Shown here piece by piece: positions 41,674-52,351 of a stretch of DNA of 64,000 bases (its first letter is position 1; every line of letters starts with the position of its first letter). Source of the stretch: an uncultured Collinsella sp. (lineage in GTDB: Bacteria; Actinomycetota; Coriobacteriia; Coriobacteriales; Coriobacteriaceae); NCBI GenBank assembly GCA_902497065.1, contig CABVDH010000006.1, positions 1 to 64,000 on the forward strand. Reading direction: 5' to 3'. Below the pieces are notes generated by a model. It was not told where the DNA came from. It did no database searches and was given only the letters and a program-made list of their open reading frames with translations. A program made the position numbers and the translations under genes.

Positions 41674-42846
41674 ATGCCCAGAGTTCAATCACGTCGCTCG
41701 TTTCTTCTCGGCCTAGCCTCGATCATCGGCTTATCCGCGTCACGCCCAACAAGAGTATTCGCTGCCGACTCAAACTCATCCGTCGCTTTTACTTCAGACC
41801 TAGCACAAGACTACGCGCTTTCCCTGTTGCCCATCGTCGACGGATCCGCGAACTTAGAGATCGAGCAAATCGTTCCCGTATGCCAACAAATCGGCCTTAT
41901 CTGTGGCTATGAAATCAGTGTCACAAGGGAAGGAAGCCCTTACGGTTATTTAATACTTGACGCATCATATCCTGGGCTTCTGAAGGAGATAACCCTCGGC
42001 GATACCATTCTTCCGATTTCAGCTTCTCTATCAAACGCCATTTCAACTTATTCCGGCCAACAGGCCACAAACCCAACCGTACTAATTTCGTACAACGATA
42101 TTGAATATGGAACTTTGGTGCCAGGAACTAGAGACTGTGTAACCAACTATAACAATATACGGTCTGTCCCGATTGTCACCAAAAAGGGTATAGCACCTCA
42201 AAGCAATAACCCAACTTCATGGGATGCAGTCATTATCAATGAAGATGACTTGATGTTGCATTTCCAAATAGACGATTTAAACGGAATACCGTTCCGAGGA
42301 GTCTCGGAATCATTAGTTGAAGCCCGCACTAATAAGTATGCATGCGTCGTTTCTGCCTTGTACGCTGTATCAATGCATTACGGTCTCACCAGTTCAAACG
42401 CTAATCAATTTAATCCCGATTATTATAAAGAAATATGGAACGTCACTGGTACAACAACGTATAAGACCAATGATCAGGGCGTCGAGTACGGAAGCACGAT
42501 CATCCCAGATGGAATTGTTCCGTTTAAAAGTCTTGCCGCTCAAAAGGGTAGAGCACTTAATACTCAATTTTTCGGTTATCAGCCTCAATTCGCTCAGTAC
42601 AGAGCAACTATCGATCAAGGGAATATCGGCTTGTATCATATGTGGATCAACAGCCGGAACAGTGAAGGATCCGTCGAGCTATCAGGTCATACGGTCACGG
42701 TAACTGGCTATTTTACTGGGCATAATGGAAGCTCTGGCATCGAACTGCAGTGGCTCGAAGTATTCGACGGATGGAACACTTATCCCCGAGCGATTAACTA
42801 TGCAACGCCCAATATGGTCAAATTGAACGGAACAGTCTTTTGGTAG
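41674..42846 (+). CDS. Secreted papain-like cysteine peptidase (predicted)
   Basis: This 390-residue exported protein has a twin-arginine-like signal (SRRSFLLGLASIIGLSAS, then cleavage near VFA-A). An apparent propeptide contains GYEISVTREGSPYGYLIL. The mature domain has a candidate triad: C224 (KYACVVSALYAVSMHYG), H339 (ELSGHTVTVTGY) and D365/N368 (FDGWN). This pattern fits C10/C39/C47-like peptidases; I cannot place the exact family. The region is strongly AT-rich against its neighbours, suggesting recent transfer. A small lipoprotein-like gene follows. Confidence 0.6.
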   Translation: MPRVQSRRSFLLGLASIIGLSASRPTRVFAADSNSSVAFTSDLAQDYALSLLPIVDGSANLEIEQIVPVCQQIGLICGYEISVTREGSPYGYLILDASYPGLLKEITLGDTILPISASLSNAISTYSGQQATNPTVLISYNDIEYGTLVPGTRDCVTNYNNIRSVPIVTKKGIAPQSNNPTSWDAVIINEDDLMLHFQIDDLNGIPFRGVSESLVEARTNKYACVVSALYAVSMHYGLTSSNANQFNPDYYKEIWNVTGTTTYKTNDQGVEYGSTIIPDGIVPFKSLAAQKGRALNTQFFGYQPQFAQYRATIDQGNIGLYHMWINSRNSEGSVELSGHTVTVTGYFTGHNGSSGIELQWLEVFDGWNTYPRAINYATPNMVKLNGTVFW

Positions 42847-42851
42847 ACCGG

Positions 42852-43238
42852 ATGGCACCATCAAAATGCTATGGCACCACGGCCTTTGCCCTGGTTACGA
42901 TATTGGTGATTTTCGCTATGTTTGCATCCGTTTCTTCATGCACAGATAGAGCCCGCTATAGCGGAGGAGATGATTACCTTGTCTTTGGAGCCGGCAGCGT
43001 TCATTCTATTGAGGGAACGGAACTCGTAATCCAAACAGACAACAGTCCCCGCTACACCGACGCTGGAAAGCAAACCCGGATTACATTCCCCTCATCTGGC
43101 CGAATCAAAGACAAGCTTTCCCAAATCAAAGTTGGGATAAGAGTTTCCTACTCACGCTTTGAGTCGGTAGACGCATCTGGATCATACGAGGGAAACGATA
43201 TCGAAATTGAACAGGCAAACACTATAAGGAGATGTTGA
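42852..43238 (+). CDS. Small predicted lipoprotein, function unknown
   Basis: From the ATG at 42852 it is 128 residues, with a hydrophobic N-terminal helix ending in the lipobox VSSC, then a small beta-rich domain (LVFGAGSVHSIEGTELVIQT and IKVGIRVSYSR). It begins 5 bp after the peptidase stop; an in-frame TTG at 42840 would overlap it. The ribosome site is weak, so translational coupling is likely. It shares the AT-rich composition of the peptidase gene, so the two probably arrived together. One guess is a surface partner or inhibitor of the peptidase; nothing proves it. Confidence 0.55.
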   Translation: MAPSKCYGTTAFALVTILVIFAMFASVSSCTDRARYSGGDDYLVFGAGSVHSIEGTELVIQTDNSPRYTDAGKQTRITFPSSGRIKDKLSQIKVGIRVSYSRFESVDASGSYEGNDIEIEQANTIRRC

Positions 43239-43267
43239 GGAACTGAGCCTCTGCGCAGTTCCTCAAC
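43234..43267. terminator. Hairpin between convergent genes at ligA 3' end
   Basis: GTTGAGGAACTG (43234-43245) and CAGTTCCTCAAC (43256-43267) form a perfect 12-bp stem with a 10-nt loop. It overlaps the stop codon of the lipoprotein gene and lies just beyond the ligA stop. No clear T run follows. Confidence 0.6.
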
Positions 43268-43273
43268 AAATCA

Positions 43274-45514
<2,241 letters not shown>

Positions 45515-45610
45515 TCACTCGATTTCAAACGGATACAAGAGTACCACCGGTCGCAACGGGGTCGAATAGCGGCCTCGAACCGCACCGAATCGGCAGCCGC
45601 CAGACTGGGG

Positions 45611-45814
45611 TGGACAGTTAGTTCAGATACGTATAAATCCTAGAGCTGGATCGGGCACGAACACCTCTGTTTCGACTAATTTTGGGCTCCTCGAGACCAT
45701 GTAAACGTCCCACTCTCCCTTCCAAACACCCATCCGAGCCCCATCCCAATCAAAAATTGCTCAAAACGCATCCCAAGCTGCCCCAGATTTATACGTATCT
45801 GAACTAACTGTCCA
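45611..45814. mobile_element. MITE-like element with 29-bp terminal inverted repeats
   Basis: TGGACAGTTAGTTCAGATAC and nine further bases (45611-45639) recur exactly inverted at 45786-45814. The 146-bp interior has no open frame of note. No clear target-site duplication is seen. Size and perfect termini suggest a miniature element mobilised in trans. A giant hairpin of another origin is the alternative. Confidence 0.6.
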
Positions 45815-45879
45815 GACCATTACGAACCAGGCCTCTTGCCAGCCACAAGTGATCCGTTTTCCTCCGTCCCCAACGGATC

Positions 45880-45923
45880 AATAAGAAAAGAGGGGCTGTC
45901 CCGCGCTGGCGGGACAGCCCCTC
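45880..45923 (-). terminator. Terminator of htrA
   Basis: A perfect 15-bp stem GAGGGGCTGTCCCGC / GCGGGACAGCCCCTC is followed on the minus strand by TTTTCTTATTG. It lies 28 bp past the htrA stop codon. Confidence 0.93.
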
Positions 45924-45950
45924 TGGCTTCGGCATGTGCGAAATGGCTCG

Positions 45951-47411
45951 TTAGTAACCCTGGCCGTAGCCCTGACCCTGGCCCTGCTGGCCCAGCAGCT
46001 CCTCCAGGTACTGGCGCAGCTGCTCGTCGGTAATACCGCCGTTGCCGGTGTCGGTCGAACTGTCGTCCTGCTGCTGGTTCTGCAGCTCCTCATCGGAGCC
46101 CAGCTCGACGGTGACCTTCTTCTCTTCCTTGCCGCGCACGAGCGTAATCTCGACCTTCTCGCCCACCTCGTGGCTGCGCAGCGCGATGATCAGGCCATCG
46201 GCGCTCGCAATCTCGTCGTCGCCCAGCTTGGTAATGACATCGCCCTCTTGGATGCCAGCCTTGGCGGCAGGACCGTCCTCGACGACGCTTGCCACATACG
46301 CGCCGCTATCGGTGCTCAGCTTGTTGGTGCGGGCGTTGAGCGCATTGACGCTCGAAAGCGTAGCGCCCATGTACGGATGTACCGGCGTCTTGCCGTCGAT
46401 GATCTGGTCGGCAATGTTCTTGGCATAGTTGACCGGAATGGCAAAGCCTACGCCCGAGCTGGAGCCCGAGTAGCTCTCGATGAGCGAGTTGATGCCCACC
46501 AGCTCACCGTTGTCGTTGACGAGCGCGCCGCCGGAGTTGCCCGGGTTGATGGCGGCATCGGTCTGAATCATGTTGGCATAGATGGTGTTACCGCTGGTAG
46601 AGCTCATGGCCGTGGAACGATAGAGCGCCGACACGATACCCGTGGAGACAGACTGCTCGTTGCCGAACGGCGAGCCGATCGCCATAACCCACTCGCCAAC
46701 GTTGAGCTTGGAGGAGTCGCCAATTTCGATCGGCGTAAGCTTGGAGGCGTCGGCGTCCTTGAGCTTGATGACGGCCAGGTCGCTCGAGGCGTCGTTGCCC
46801 ACGAACTCGGCCTCGTAGGTGGTGCCGTCGTCCATGGTCACCACGTACTGGTCATAGCCATCGACCACGTGGTTGTTGGTGAGGATGTGGCCCTCGGTAT
46901 CGAGCACCACGCCCGAACCGACACTGCCCGAGCTATCCGACTCGTCGGCAGACTGCGAAAGCGAGCCATTCTGGCTGCCGCTCGAAGTGGCGGTAATGGA
47001 AACGACGGAGGGCAGGGCCTTGGCAGAAACGGCCTCGGCCAGCGTGGTGTCCTCGGAATCAATCGTAATCTTTTGCGTCGACGAACCCGAAGCACCCGCC
47101 GTCACGGCATTCTTTCCGCCGCCAATGTTGAGCGTGCCGCTCATAATGAGCGCGATGACCAGCAGGGCGCCGCAGGCGCAGCCGGCAAGCGCTGTAATAA
47201 AGATCGGCAGCTTTTTGGTCTTGGTCTTGACCACCGTGTGCTTGTTCACGACCTGCTGGCCACCCAGCGGCTGGCCGGTCTGCGTGTCGTAGGCCTGCAC
47301 GTAGGGAATGTTGCTGTCGGCAGGCGTCGACTCTACCTGCACGCGCGGCTGCTGCTGGGTCTCGCCGGCGTTGCCCGCATCCTGGGGACGCTGGGAATCG
47401 TACTCGCTCAT
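45951..47411 (-). CDS. htrA: Membrane-anchored HtrA/DegP-like serine protease
   Basis: This surface quality-control protease has a cytosolic Pro/Gln-rich N-terminus, one TM helix (about 70-93; FITALAGCACGALLVIALIM) and an extracellular trypsin-like domain. The catalytic His is in ILTNNHVVDG, the Asp in SSDLAVIKL and the Ser in NPGNSGGALV. One PDZ domain follows (about 340-440). The C-terminus is a Gln/Gly-rich tail ending GQGYGQGY. It is 486 residues. GAAAGGAT precedes the ATG at 47411. It is a single gene between strong terminators. Confidence 0.95.
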   Translation of the reverse strand: MSEYDSQRPQDAGNAGETQQQPRVQVESTPADSNIPYVQAYDTQTGQPLGGQQVVNKHTVVKTKTKKLPIFITALAGCACGALLVIALIMSGTLNIGGGKNAVTAGASGSSTQKITIDSEDTTLAEAVSAKALPSVVSITATSSGSQNGSLSQSADESDSSGSVGSGVVLDTEGHILTNNHVVDGYDQYVVTMDDGTTYEAEFVGNDASSDLAVIKLKDADASKLTPIEIGDSSKLNVGEWVMAIGSPFGNEQSVSTGIVSALYRSTAMSSTSGNTIYANMIQTDAAINPGNSGGALVNDNGELVGINSLIESYSGSSSGVGFAIPVNYAKNIADQIIDGKTPVHPYMGATLSSVNALNARTNKLSTDSGAYVASVVEDGPAAKAGIQEGDVITKLGDDEIASADGLIIALRSHEVGEKVEITLVRGKEEKKVTVELGSDEELQNQQQDDSSTDTGNGGITDEQLRQYLEELLGQQGQGQGYGQGY

Positions 47412-47429
47412 AGCTGCGATCCTTTCGTC

Positions 47430-47464
47430 AAATAACCAAAGGCCCGCCAAACATGTGGCGGGCC
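47430..47464 (-). terminator. Terminator between glnR-like gene and htrA
   Basis: GGCCCGCCA (47441-47449) and TGGCGGGCC (47456-47464) form a 9-bp stem, followed on the minus strand by TTTGGTTATTTG. Confidence 0.75.
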
Positions 47465-47582
47465 ATCATTGTTCACGTTGAGTTGTACCCCAATATGCGG
47501 GTGCACGTGTATGAGAACGCAATCTTTTAGGAAGGCTTAAGTTCTGCCGCAGACCCGAAAGGAATCCGTACCTGCGTCAAAA

Positions 47583-47615
47583 CCACCACAAAAGTGCCTG
47601 TCCCCTTTGTGGTGG
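47583..47615. repeat. REP-like hairpin, copy 5
   Basis: CCACCACAAA and TTTGTGGTGG pair over 10 bp around AGTGCCTGTCCCC. It is nearly identical to copy 1 at 19428, some 28 kb away. It ends 4 bp before the stop codon of the glnR-like gene. Confidence 0.85.
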
Positions 47616-47619
47616 AAAT

Positions 47620-48282
47620 CTAGTCCTTAAACAGATAGCCCACGCCGCGGACGGTGGTGATGTGCGCCGCGATCTGCGGGCCCACCTTGGAGCGGATGCG
47701 TCGGATGTGCACGTCGACGGTACGCGTACCGCCGCAGTACTCAAAGCCCCACACGCGGTGCAGCAGTACCTCGCGGCTGTAGGCACGGTTGGGATGCGTG
47801 GCCAAAAAGCTCAGCAGCGAGTACTCCATCAGCGTCAGGTCGATGGGCTCATCATCGAGCGTCACCTGGTAGGTGGCCAAGTTGATCTCGAGGTTATCGA
47901 TGTTGAGCACATCGTCGGCGGTGACGGTCTCCTCCTCGCCCATCAGGCGCTGCGCGCGAGCCTTGAGCTCGTTGGGCGTCGCCGTGGGGCATACAAAGTC
48001 GGCATGCGCATGGTTGGGCAGACGCAGGGTGCCGAGCGCCTCGTCGTCGACGATCACCAGCATGGGGACGCCGCCGCGGTCGTCAAGCCACTTGGCAATC
48101 TGATCGATGCGGTCACTGCGAATGCCATCGGAATCGAGGATCAGCAGGTCAAAGTCGTGCGCTGCAGTCGGCGAATCGGGAGTAGCCAGGCTCACCTCGA
48201 CACCCAGGGTGGTCGTCAAGCTGCGGGCAAACTCGTGGAAGCGCGTCGTGCGCGCCATGAACAGGGCACTCTTTTCGGACAT
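47620..48282 (-). CDS. GlnR-like orphan OmpR-family regulator
   Basis: This 220-residue protein has a degenerate receiver domain (about 1-115, LLILDSDG at the usual phosphorylation strand) and a C-terminal OmpR winged helix (LTLMEYSLLSFLATHPN, then VWGFEYCGGTRTVDVHIRR and VRGVGYLF). The C-terminal region is close to actinobacterial GlnR, a kinase-less regulator of nitrogen genes. No histidine kinase is adjacent. It lies 50 bp downstream of a glutamine synthetase family gene on the same strand, which supports a nitrogen role. TTGGAGG precedes the ATG at 48282. Confidence 0.75.
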   Translation of the reverse strand: MSEKSALFMARTTRFHEFARSLTTTLGVEVSLATPDSPTAAHDFDLLILDSDGIRSDRIDQIAKWLDDRGGVPMLVIVDDEALGTLRLPNHAHADFVCPTATPNELKARAQRLMGEEETVTADDVLNIDNLEINLATYQVTLDDEPIDLTLMEYSLLSFLATHPNRAYSREVLLHRVWGFEYCGGTRTVDVHIRRIRSKVGPQIAAHITTVRGVGYLFKD

Positions 48283-48332
48283 ATCGGCCTCCAAAGAAAT
48301 GAGCTCAATCGTACTGGAACAAGCCAGCGCGA

Positions 48333-49670
48333 TTAGGAGTTCGCCAGGTAGTGCTTGATCTCCCACTCGGTGATCGTAGACTCAAACTTATGCCACTCGT
48401 CACGCTTCTTTTTGAGGAAGAAGCTGTGGATGTGCTCGCCGAGGGCATCCTTCATAAACTGCGAGTCCTCAAATACGTCGAGCGCCTCTTTGAGCGAGCG
48501 CGGCAGCGGCGTATAACCGGCCTCGAGCATCTGACGGTCGGTAAGCTTGAGCGTCTCGGCCGTGGCCTCGGGCGGGAGTTCCAGCTTGCGCTCGATGCCG
48601 TCGAGACCGGCCGCCAGCGTGACGGCGTTGACCAGGTACGGGTTGGCCATGGGGTCGGGGCTACGAAGCTCGATGCGCGTGGACAGCTGCTTGCCGGGCT
48701 TGTAGACCGGAATGCGGACCATACTCGCGCGGTTGCGCAGGCCCCACGTGGCGTACTGCGGCACGGAGTCGCCGCCCGTGGTGATGCGCTTGTACGAGTT
48801 GACCGTGGGGTTAGTGATGGCGCTGATCTCGCGCGCGTGCGCCAGAATGCCGGCCATGTAGTGTTTGGCGATGTCGGAAAGATGGTACTTCTCGTCGTCC
48901 TCGCCCCAAAAGACGTTGTTGCCGTCGTGGTCGAATAGCGACTGGCACAGGAACATAGCACTGCCGTCCTCGCCTGCCAACGGTTTGGGCATAAAGGAGG
49001 CGTGGCAACCGCTCTCGTAGGCCTGCTGTTTAATGATGAGTTTGGCCGTGGTGATGGCGTCGGACATGCTCAGGGCCTCGGCGTGGCGCAGGCTCATGCC
49101 GTGCTGCGAGCGGCCGGCGGCGTGGAAGGTGTACTCCACGGGCACGGACATCTTCTCGAGCGTGAGGACCGTGTTGCGGCGCAGGTCGCGGGCGGCATCG
49201 CTCACCGAAAGATCGAAGTAGCCCACGTTGTCGAGCGGCTCGGGCGTGTGCTCGTCGGGGAAGTAGTAATACTCCAGCTCGGCACCCACGTTGAGCAGGT
49301 AGCCAGCCTTCTCGGCCTTGCGGAACATGCGGCGCAGGGCATCGCGCGGGTCGCCGGCAAACGGCTTGCGATCGGGAGTGCACACGTCGCAGAACACGCG
49401 AGCGACGCCGTTGTGGCTCGGGCGCCACGGCAGAATCTGGAAGGTCGAAGCATCGGGGAATGCGAGCATGTCGGCTTCCTCGGGCGTGGCAAAGCCCTCG
49501 ATGGCGGAGCCGTCAAAGCCAATACCCTCCTCAAAAGCGACCTCGAGGTCCTCGGGGCTAATGGCAAAGTTCTTGAGGCGGCCGAGAATGTCGACAAACC
49601 ACAGACGCACAAAGCGGATGTCACGCTGCTCTACGGAGCGGAGTACGTAATCGATGTTCTGCTGGTTCAT
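48333..49670 (-). CDS. Glutamine synthetase family protein with altered metal site
   Basis: The overall sequence is type I glutamine synthetase (445 residues, GSI-alpha size): GIGFDGSAIEGF, the E-x-E pair E131/E133 in GAELEYYYF, FMPKPLAGEDGSAM, NPTVNSYKRI, RNRASMVRIP and TRIELRSPDP (E334). Three conserved metal ligands are missing: the HHE Glu is A184 (FHAAG), the Q-[HN]-E Glu is G191 (SQHGM), and the GMH His is F240 (GSAMFLC). It may use another substrate or act in regulation rather than make glutamine. No adenylylation Tyr loop is seen. It is followed by a glnR-like gene. Confidence 0.85.
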   Translation of the reverse strand: MNQQNIDYVLRSVEQRDIRFVRLWFVDILGRLKNFAISPEDLEVAFEEGIGFDGSAIEGFATPEEADMLAFPDASTFQILPWRPSHNGVARVFCDVCTPDRKPFAGDPRDALRRMFRKAEKAGYLLNVGAELEYYYFPDEHTPEPLDNVGYFDLSVSDAARDLRRNTVLTLEKMSVPVEYTFHAAGRSQHGMSLRHAEALSMSDAITTAKLIIKQQAYESGCHASFMPKPLAGEDGSAMFLCQSLFDHDGNNVFWGEDDEKYHLSDIAKHYMAGILAHAREISAITNPTVNSYKRITTGGDSVPQYATWGLRNRASMVRIPVYKPGKQLSTRIELRSPDPMANPYLVNAVTLAAGLDGIERKLELPPEATAETLKLTDRQMLEAGYTPLPRSLKEALDVFEDSQFMKDALGEHIHSFFLKKKRDEWHKFESTITEWEIKHYLANS

Positions 49671-49804
49671 GTCGCTCCCCTTTCTTTCGGGCGGGTTTCG
49701 ACTGGTCTATATCGCAGATACTATCGCAGAAAAATGTTTCCGCAGGGTTAAAGCGTATCAAGCGCTCAAAAAACGTGTGCGAACAGGCAGTTGCGAACGA
49801 ATGG

Positions 49805-50827
49805 TTAGCGCGAGGTTGATGCGCGATGTTCGATGTGGCCGGGAATCTCGATGCGTTTGGGCGCCAGCTTTGCGGCCTCGCCCACCGTAGTGGTAACAAC
49901 GTCAATGCGCTCGGAGAGGCGCTCGACCACGCGCTCGGCGATGGTAAGGGTGTCTTGCGCGGCCGTGGTCACGCCGCCAAAGAGCACATGGTTCCAGGGG
50001 TAGTCGTCAAACGTCGCGATCTTGAGCCCCGCCGGCAGCGAGGGTCCCAGCTGCGCTAGCGCCTCGGTCAGACGCAGGAAAACCAAGCCGTTGACAGCAA
50101 TGAGGCCGAGCTTTTTACCTGCATAGCCGCGGATGGTCTCGTCCAAACGGCCAACGCCCGTGGCACCGCCGTCGGCCAGGGTGACGACCTCGCCCGCAAG
50201 GCCGCGTCGAGAAAGCTCATCGGCAAAGGCCTCGGCGCGCTCGCGACGCACGGGACTATCGTCGCTTGCCTCGGTGAGCAGGCACAGGCGCTCGCTGCCC
50301 GCAGCGGCCAAGGAGTCCACCAACCCGGCGACCAGCTCACGGTTGTTAGATGTCACCAGATCGACACCGCCGTCGGCAACGTCGCGGTCGAGCAGCACAA
50401 CGGGCAGGCGCCCCGCGGCCGCGGCGATCGCCTTGTCGTTGCCTCCGCAGGTGTTGACGACCAGGCCGTCCACGCCGGCATCGATAAGTCTGGTGAGCGA
50501 CTCCGCTTCCTTAGCGGGGTCGTTGCCGCTAATGGCCGTCATGAGCGAGCAGCCGCGCGCCGCGGCGCTGGCGGAAAGGCCCTCGAGCATGGCGCTCGAG
50601 AACGGGTTGGCGATGTCAGCCAGAATCACACCGATGAGGTTCGTACGCGAGCTGCGCAGATTGCGCGCGGCGGCACGTGGGCGATAGCCGGTGCGCTCGA
50701 TAACTGCCGCGATGCGAGCACGGGTCTCCTCGGTCATTTGCCCGGGACGGTTGTTGAGATAGCGCGAGACCGTGGCCGGGCTCACACCCGCCTCGGCGGC
50801 AATGTCCTTGATTCTCATCTGCGCCAT
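49805..50827 (-). CDS. LacI-family transcriptional regulator
   Basis: This 340-residue repressor has an N-terminal HTH with hinge (MRIKDIAAEAGVSPATVSRYLNNRPGQ) and a periplasmic-binding-protein-like effector domain (LIGVILADIANPFSSAML, then LLDRDVADGGVDLVTSNN). The ATG at 50827 is used; another is 3 codons in. It is divergent from kdgK. The palindrome ACGAAACCGATTTCGT, a typical LacI-family operator, lies in the intergenic region and again before the YczE-like gene at 54.3 kb. Its inducer is likely 2-keto-3-deoxygluconate or a related sugar acid (inference). Confidence 0.9.
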   Translation of the reverse strand: MAQMRIKDIAAEAGVSPATVSRYLNNRPGQMTEETRARIAAVIERTGYRPRAAARNLRSSRTNLIGVILADIANPFSSAMLEGLSASAAARGCSLMTAISGNDPAKEAESLTRLIDAGVDGLVVNTCGGNDKAIAAAAGRLPVVLLDRDVADGGVDLVTSNNRELVAGLVDSLAAAGSERLCLLTEASDDSPVRRERAEAFADELSRRGLAGEVVTLADGGATGVGRLDETIRGYAGKKLGLIAVNGLVFLRLTEALAQLGPSLPAGLKIATFDDYPWNHVLFGGVTTAAQDTLTIAERVVERLSERIDVVTTTVGEAAKLAPKRIEIPGHIEHRASTSR

Positions 50828-50892
50828 GGCGCACCCCGTTTCCCAATTGTCAGCAGTCTGAGCCATTTTAGGCATTTTTTTAAAAATCTCGC

Positions 50893-50958
50893 TTGCAAAA
50901 CGCTGTAGGTGAGTATACTACAACTCGAAACGAAACCGATTTCGTAAACCGATTTCGG
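50893..50958 (+). promoter_or_regulatory. kdgK promoter with LacI-type operator
   Basis: A -35 TTGCAA (50893-50898), a 15-bp spacer and a -10 TATACT (50914-50919) are followed by the operator ACGAAACCGATTTCGT (50930-50945) and a partial second copy AAACCGATTTCGG (50946-50958). The same promoter elements, spacing and 16-bp operator occur at 54273-54324. Confidence 0.8.
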
Positions 50959-50961
50959 CAA

Positions 50962-51019
50962 GCGTTGGCGCGGAGGTGCAAAGATGTACCCTACCGTCTT
51001 GGCACCTCCGCGCCAACGC
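50962..51019 (+). ncRNA. Leader RNA hairpin with ACCCUACC loop, copy a (upstream of kdgK)
   Basis: A perfect 18-bp stem (50962-50979 / 51002-51019) closes a 22-nt loop, A-AAGA-UGUACCCUACCG-UCUU-G, within which AAGA and UCUU can pair. Copy b (54328-54385) has a different stem sequence that still pairs, and the same loop except at three or four positions. It begins 3 nt after the operator, in the 5' leader of kdgK, 44 nt before the start codon. It is a candidate regulatory RNA. Confidence 0.75.
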
Positions 51020-51062
51020 CATATCAAAGGTGTACGCACGAGCAAGAAGGAGCTGCGCGACC

Positions 51063-52097
51063 ATGGGTAAAACGGTTCTTACCTTCGGCGAAATCATGAT
51101 GAGGCTCTCGCCCAAAGATCATCTGCGCATTGAGCAGGCAACCGAGTTTGACGTCCGCTACGGTGGCGCCGAGGCCAACACCGCTCTTTCCCTGGCCTAC
51201 CAAGGCGACAAGGCCGCTTACGTATCCGTTGTCCCGGCCAACCGCCTAGGCGAGTGCGCGCTGCGCTCGCTGAAGGCCTACGGCGTCGACACAACGCGCG
51301 TCGTGCGGCAGGGCGACCGTCTTGGCTCCTATGTGTTTGAGGTCGGCGCCTCGCAGCGCGGCAACGGCTGCGTCTACGACCGCAAGTTCTCTGCCATCAA
51401 CATGGCCAAGCGCGACGTCTTTGACTGGGACGAGATCCTCAAGGGCATCGATGTCTTCTATTTCTCCGGCGTGACCCCCGCCGTCTCCGATGAGATGGCC
51501 GCCGCCTGCAAGGAGGCACTCGCCGCCTGCCGCGCCAAGGGCATCACCACCGTGTGCGACGTGAACTATCGCGGCAAGATGTGGTCGCCCGAGAAGTCGC
51601 AGGCCACCATGAAGGAACTCCTGCCGCTCGTCGACATCTGCATCGCCAACGACGAGGATGCGCCCGCCGGCCTCGGCATGACCTGCGTCTCTGGTTCCCT
51701 TGCCCATGGCATCGAGGAGCGCGACACCTACGTCGAGATGGCCCGTCAGATCTGCGCCGAGTACGGCTGCAAAAAGGTCGCCTCGGTCGTCCGCAACATC
51801 TCTTGCGTCGAGCGCTCCATCTGGATGGGCATGCTCTTTGACGCCGAGAGCGGCGAGCACTGGTTCTCCCCTGCTCACGACGTGCACGTGCTCGAGGGCG
51901 TTGCCGCCGGCGACGCTTTCAACGCTGGCCTCGTCCATGCCCTCATCAACGACTTTGACCCGCAGGACGCCGTCAACTACGCGATTGCAGCCTCGATCCT
52001 CAAGCTCACCATCAAGGGCGATTCCAACTTGGTGACCGCAGACGAGATCGCAGCCGTGGCATCCGCCGCCGACGGTGGCACCCGCGTCGCGCGCTAG
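51063..52097 (+). CDS. kdgK: 2-keto-3-deoxygluconate kinase (PfkB family)
   Basis: KdgK phosphorylates 2-keto-3-deoxygluconate to KDPG with ATP. This 344-residue protein shows the ribokinase fold: VRYGGAEANTALSLAYQGD (substrate loop), YDRKFSAINMA, and the C-terminal PfkB signature LEGVAAGDAFNAGLVHAL with the catalytic Asp. AAGGAG lies 10 nt upstream of the ATG. The aldolase for its product is the next gene. A 254-bp spacer between them contains a second structured RNA. Confidence 0.88.
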   Translation: MGKTVLTFGEIMMRLSPKDHLRIEQATEFDVRYGGAEANTALSLAYQGDKAAYVSVVPANRLGECALRSLKAYGVDTTRVVRQGDRLGSYVFEVGASQRGNGCVYDRKFSAINMAKRDVFDWDEILKGIDVFYFSGVTPAVSDEMAAACKEALAACRAKGITTVCDVNYRGKMWSPEKSQATMKELLPLVDICIANDEDAPAGLGMTCVSGSLAHGIEERDTYVEMARQICAEYGCKKVASVVRNISCVERSIWMGMLFDAESGEHWFSPAHDVHVLEGVAAGDAFNAGLVHALINDFDPQDAVNYAIAASILKLTIKGDSNLVTADEIAAVASAADGGTRVAR

Positions 52098-52170
52098 TCC
52101 GTCTCCATTCCGCGGGCCGCAGCTTTCCAATCCCATACCTCTGCGGCCCGCTCCCCGATTCCTCCGGCCG

Positions 52171-52301
52171 GGCAAAACCACCAGTCCCATTCCGGTTTTG
52201 CCTGGCATTCCCTACATGACTGGTCGAGCAGCCGGTTTTGGAATTGCTTGTGACCCCAAGCAGTGCCTCCGATAACCAATCCAAAATCGGCTCCTGACCA
52301 G
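52171..52301 (+). ncRNA. Candidate riboswitch motif, copy a (upstream of KDPG aldolase)
   Basis: P1 GGCAAAACC / GGTTTTGCC (52171-52179 / 52194-52202) closes the loop ACCAGUCCCAUUCC. Loop bases CCAGUC (52181-52186) can form a pseudoknot with GACUGG (52218-52223). A long stem (52230-52242 / 52280-52292) holds hairpin UGCUU / AAGCA and the invariant GCAGUGCCUCCGAUAACC (52260-52277). CUGGUC (52220-52225) can instead pair with GACCAG (52296-52301), which excludes the pseudoknot. Copy b is at 54407-54537. No T run follows here, so control would be at translation or by another route. Confidence 0.75.
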
Positions 52302-52351
52302 CACATTTGGCAATCACGCGCCCATGCGCGCCACACATCGAAAGGAACATC

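Noticed and set aside
50962..51019. Simple Rho-independent terminator in the kdgK leader
   Set aside because: The hairpin has no T run, is followed by coding DNA, and its loop is conserved in a second leader, which a terminator does not need.
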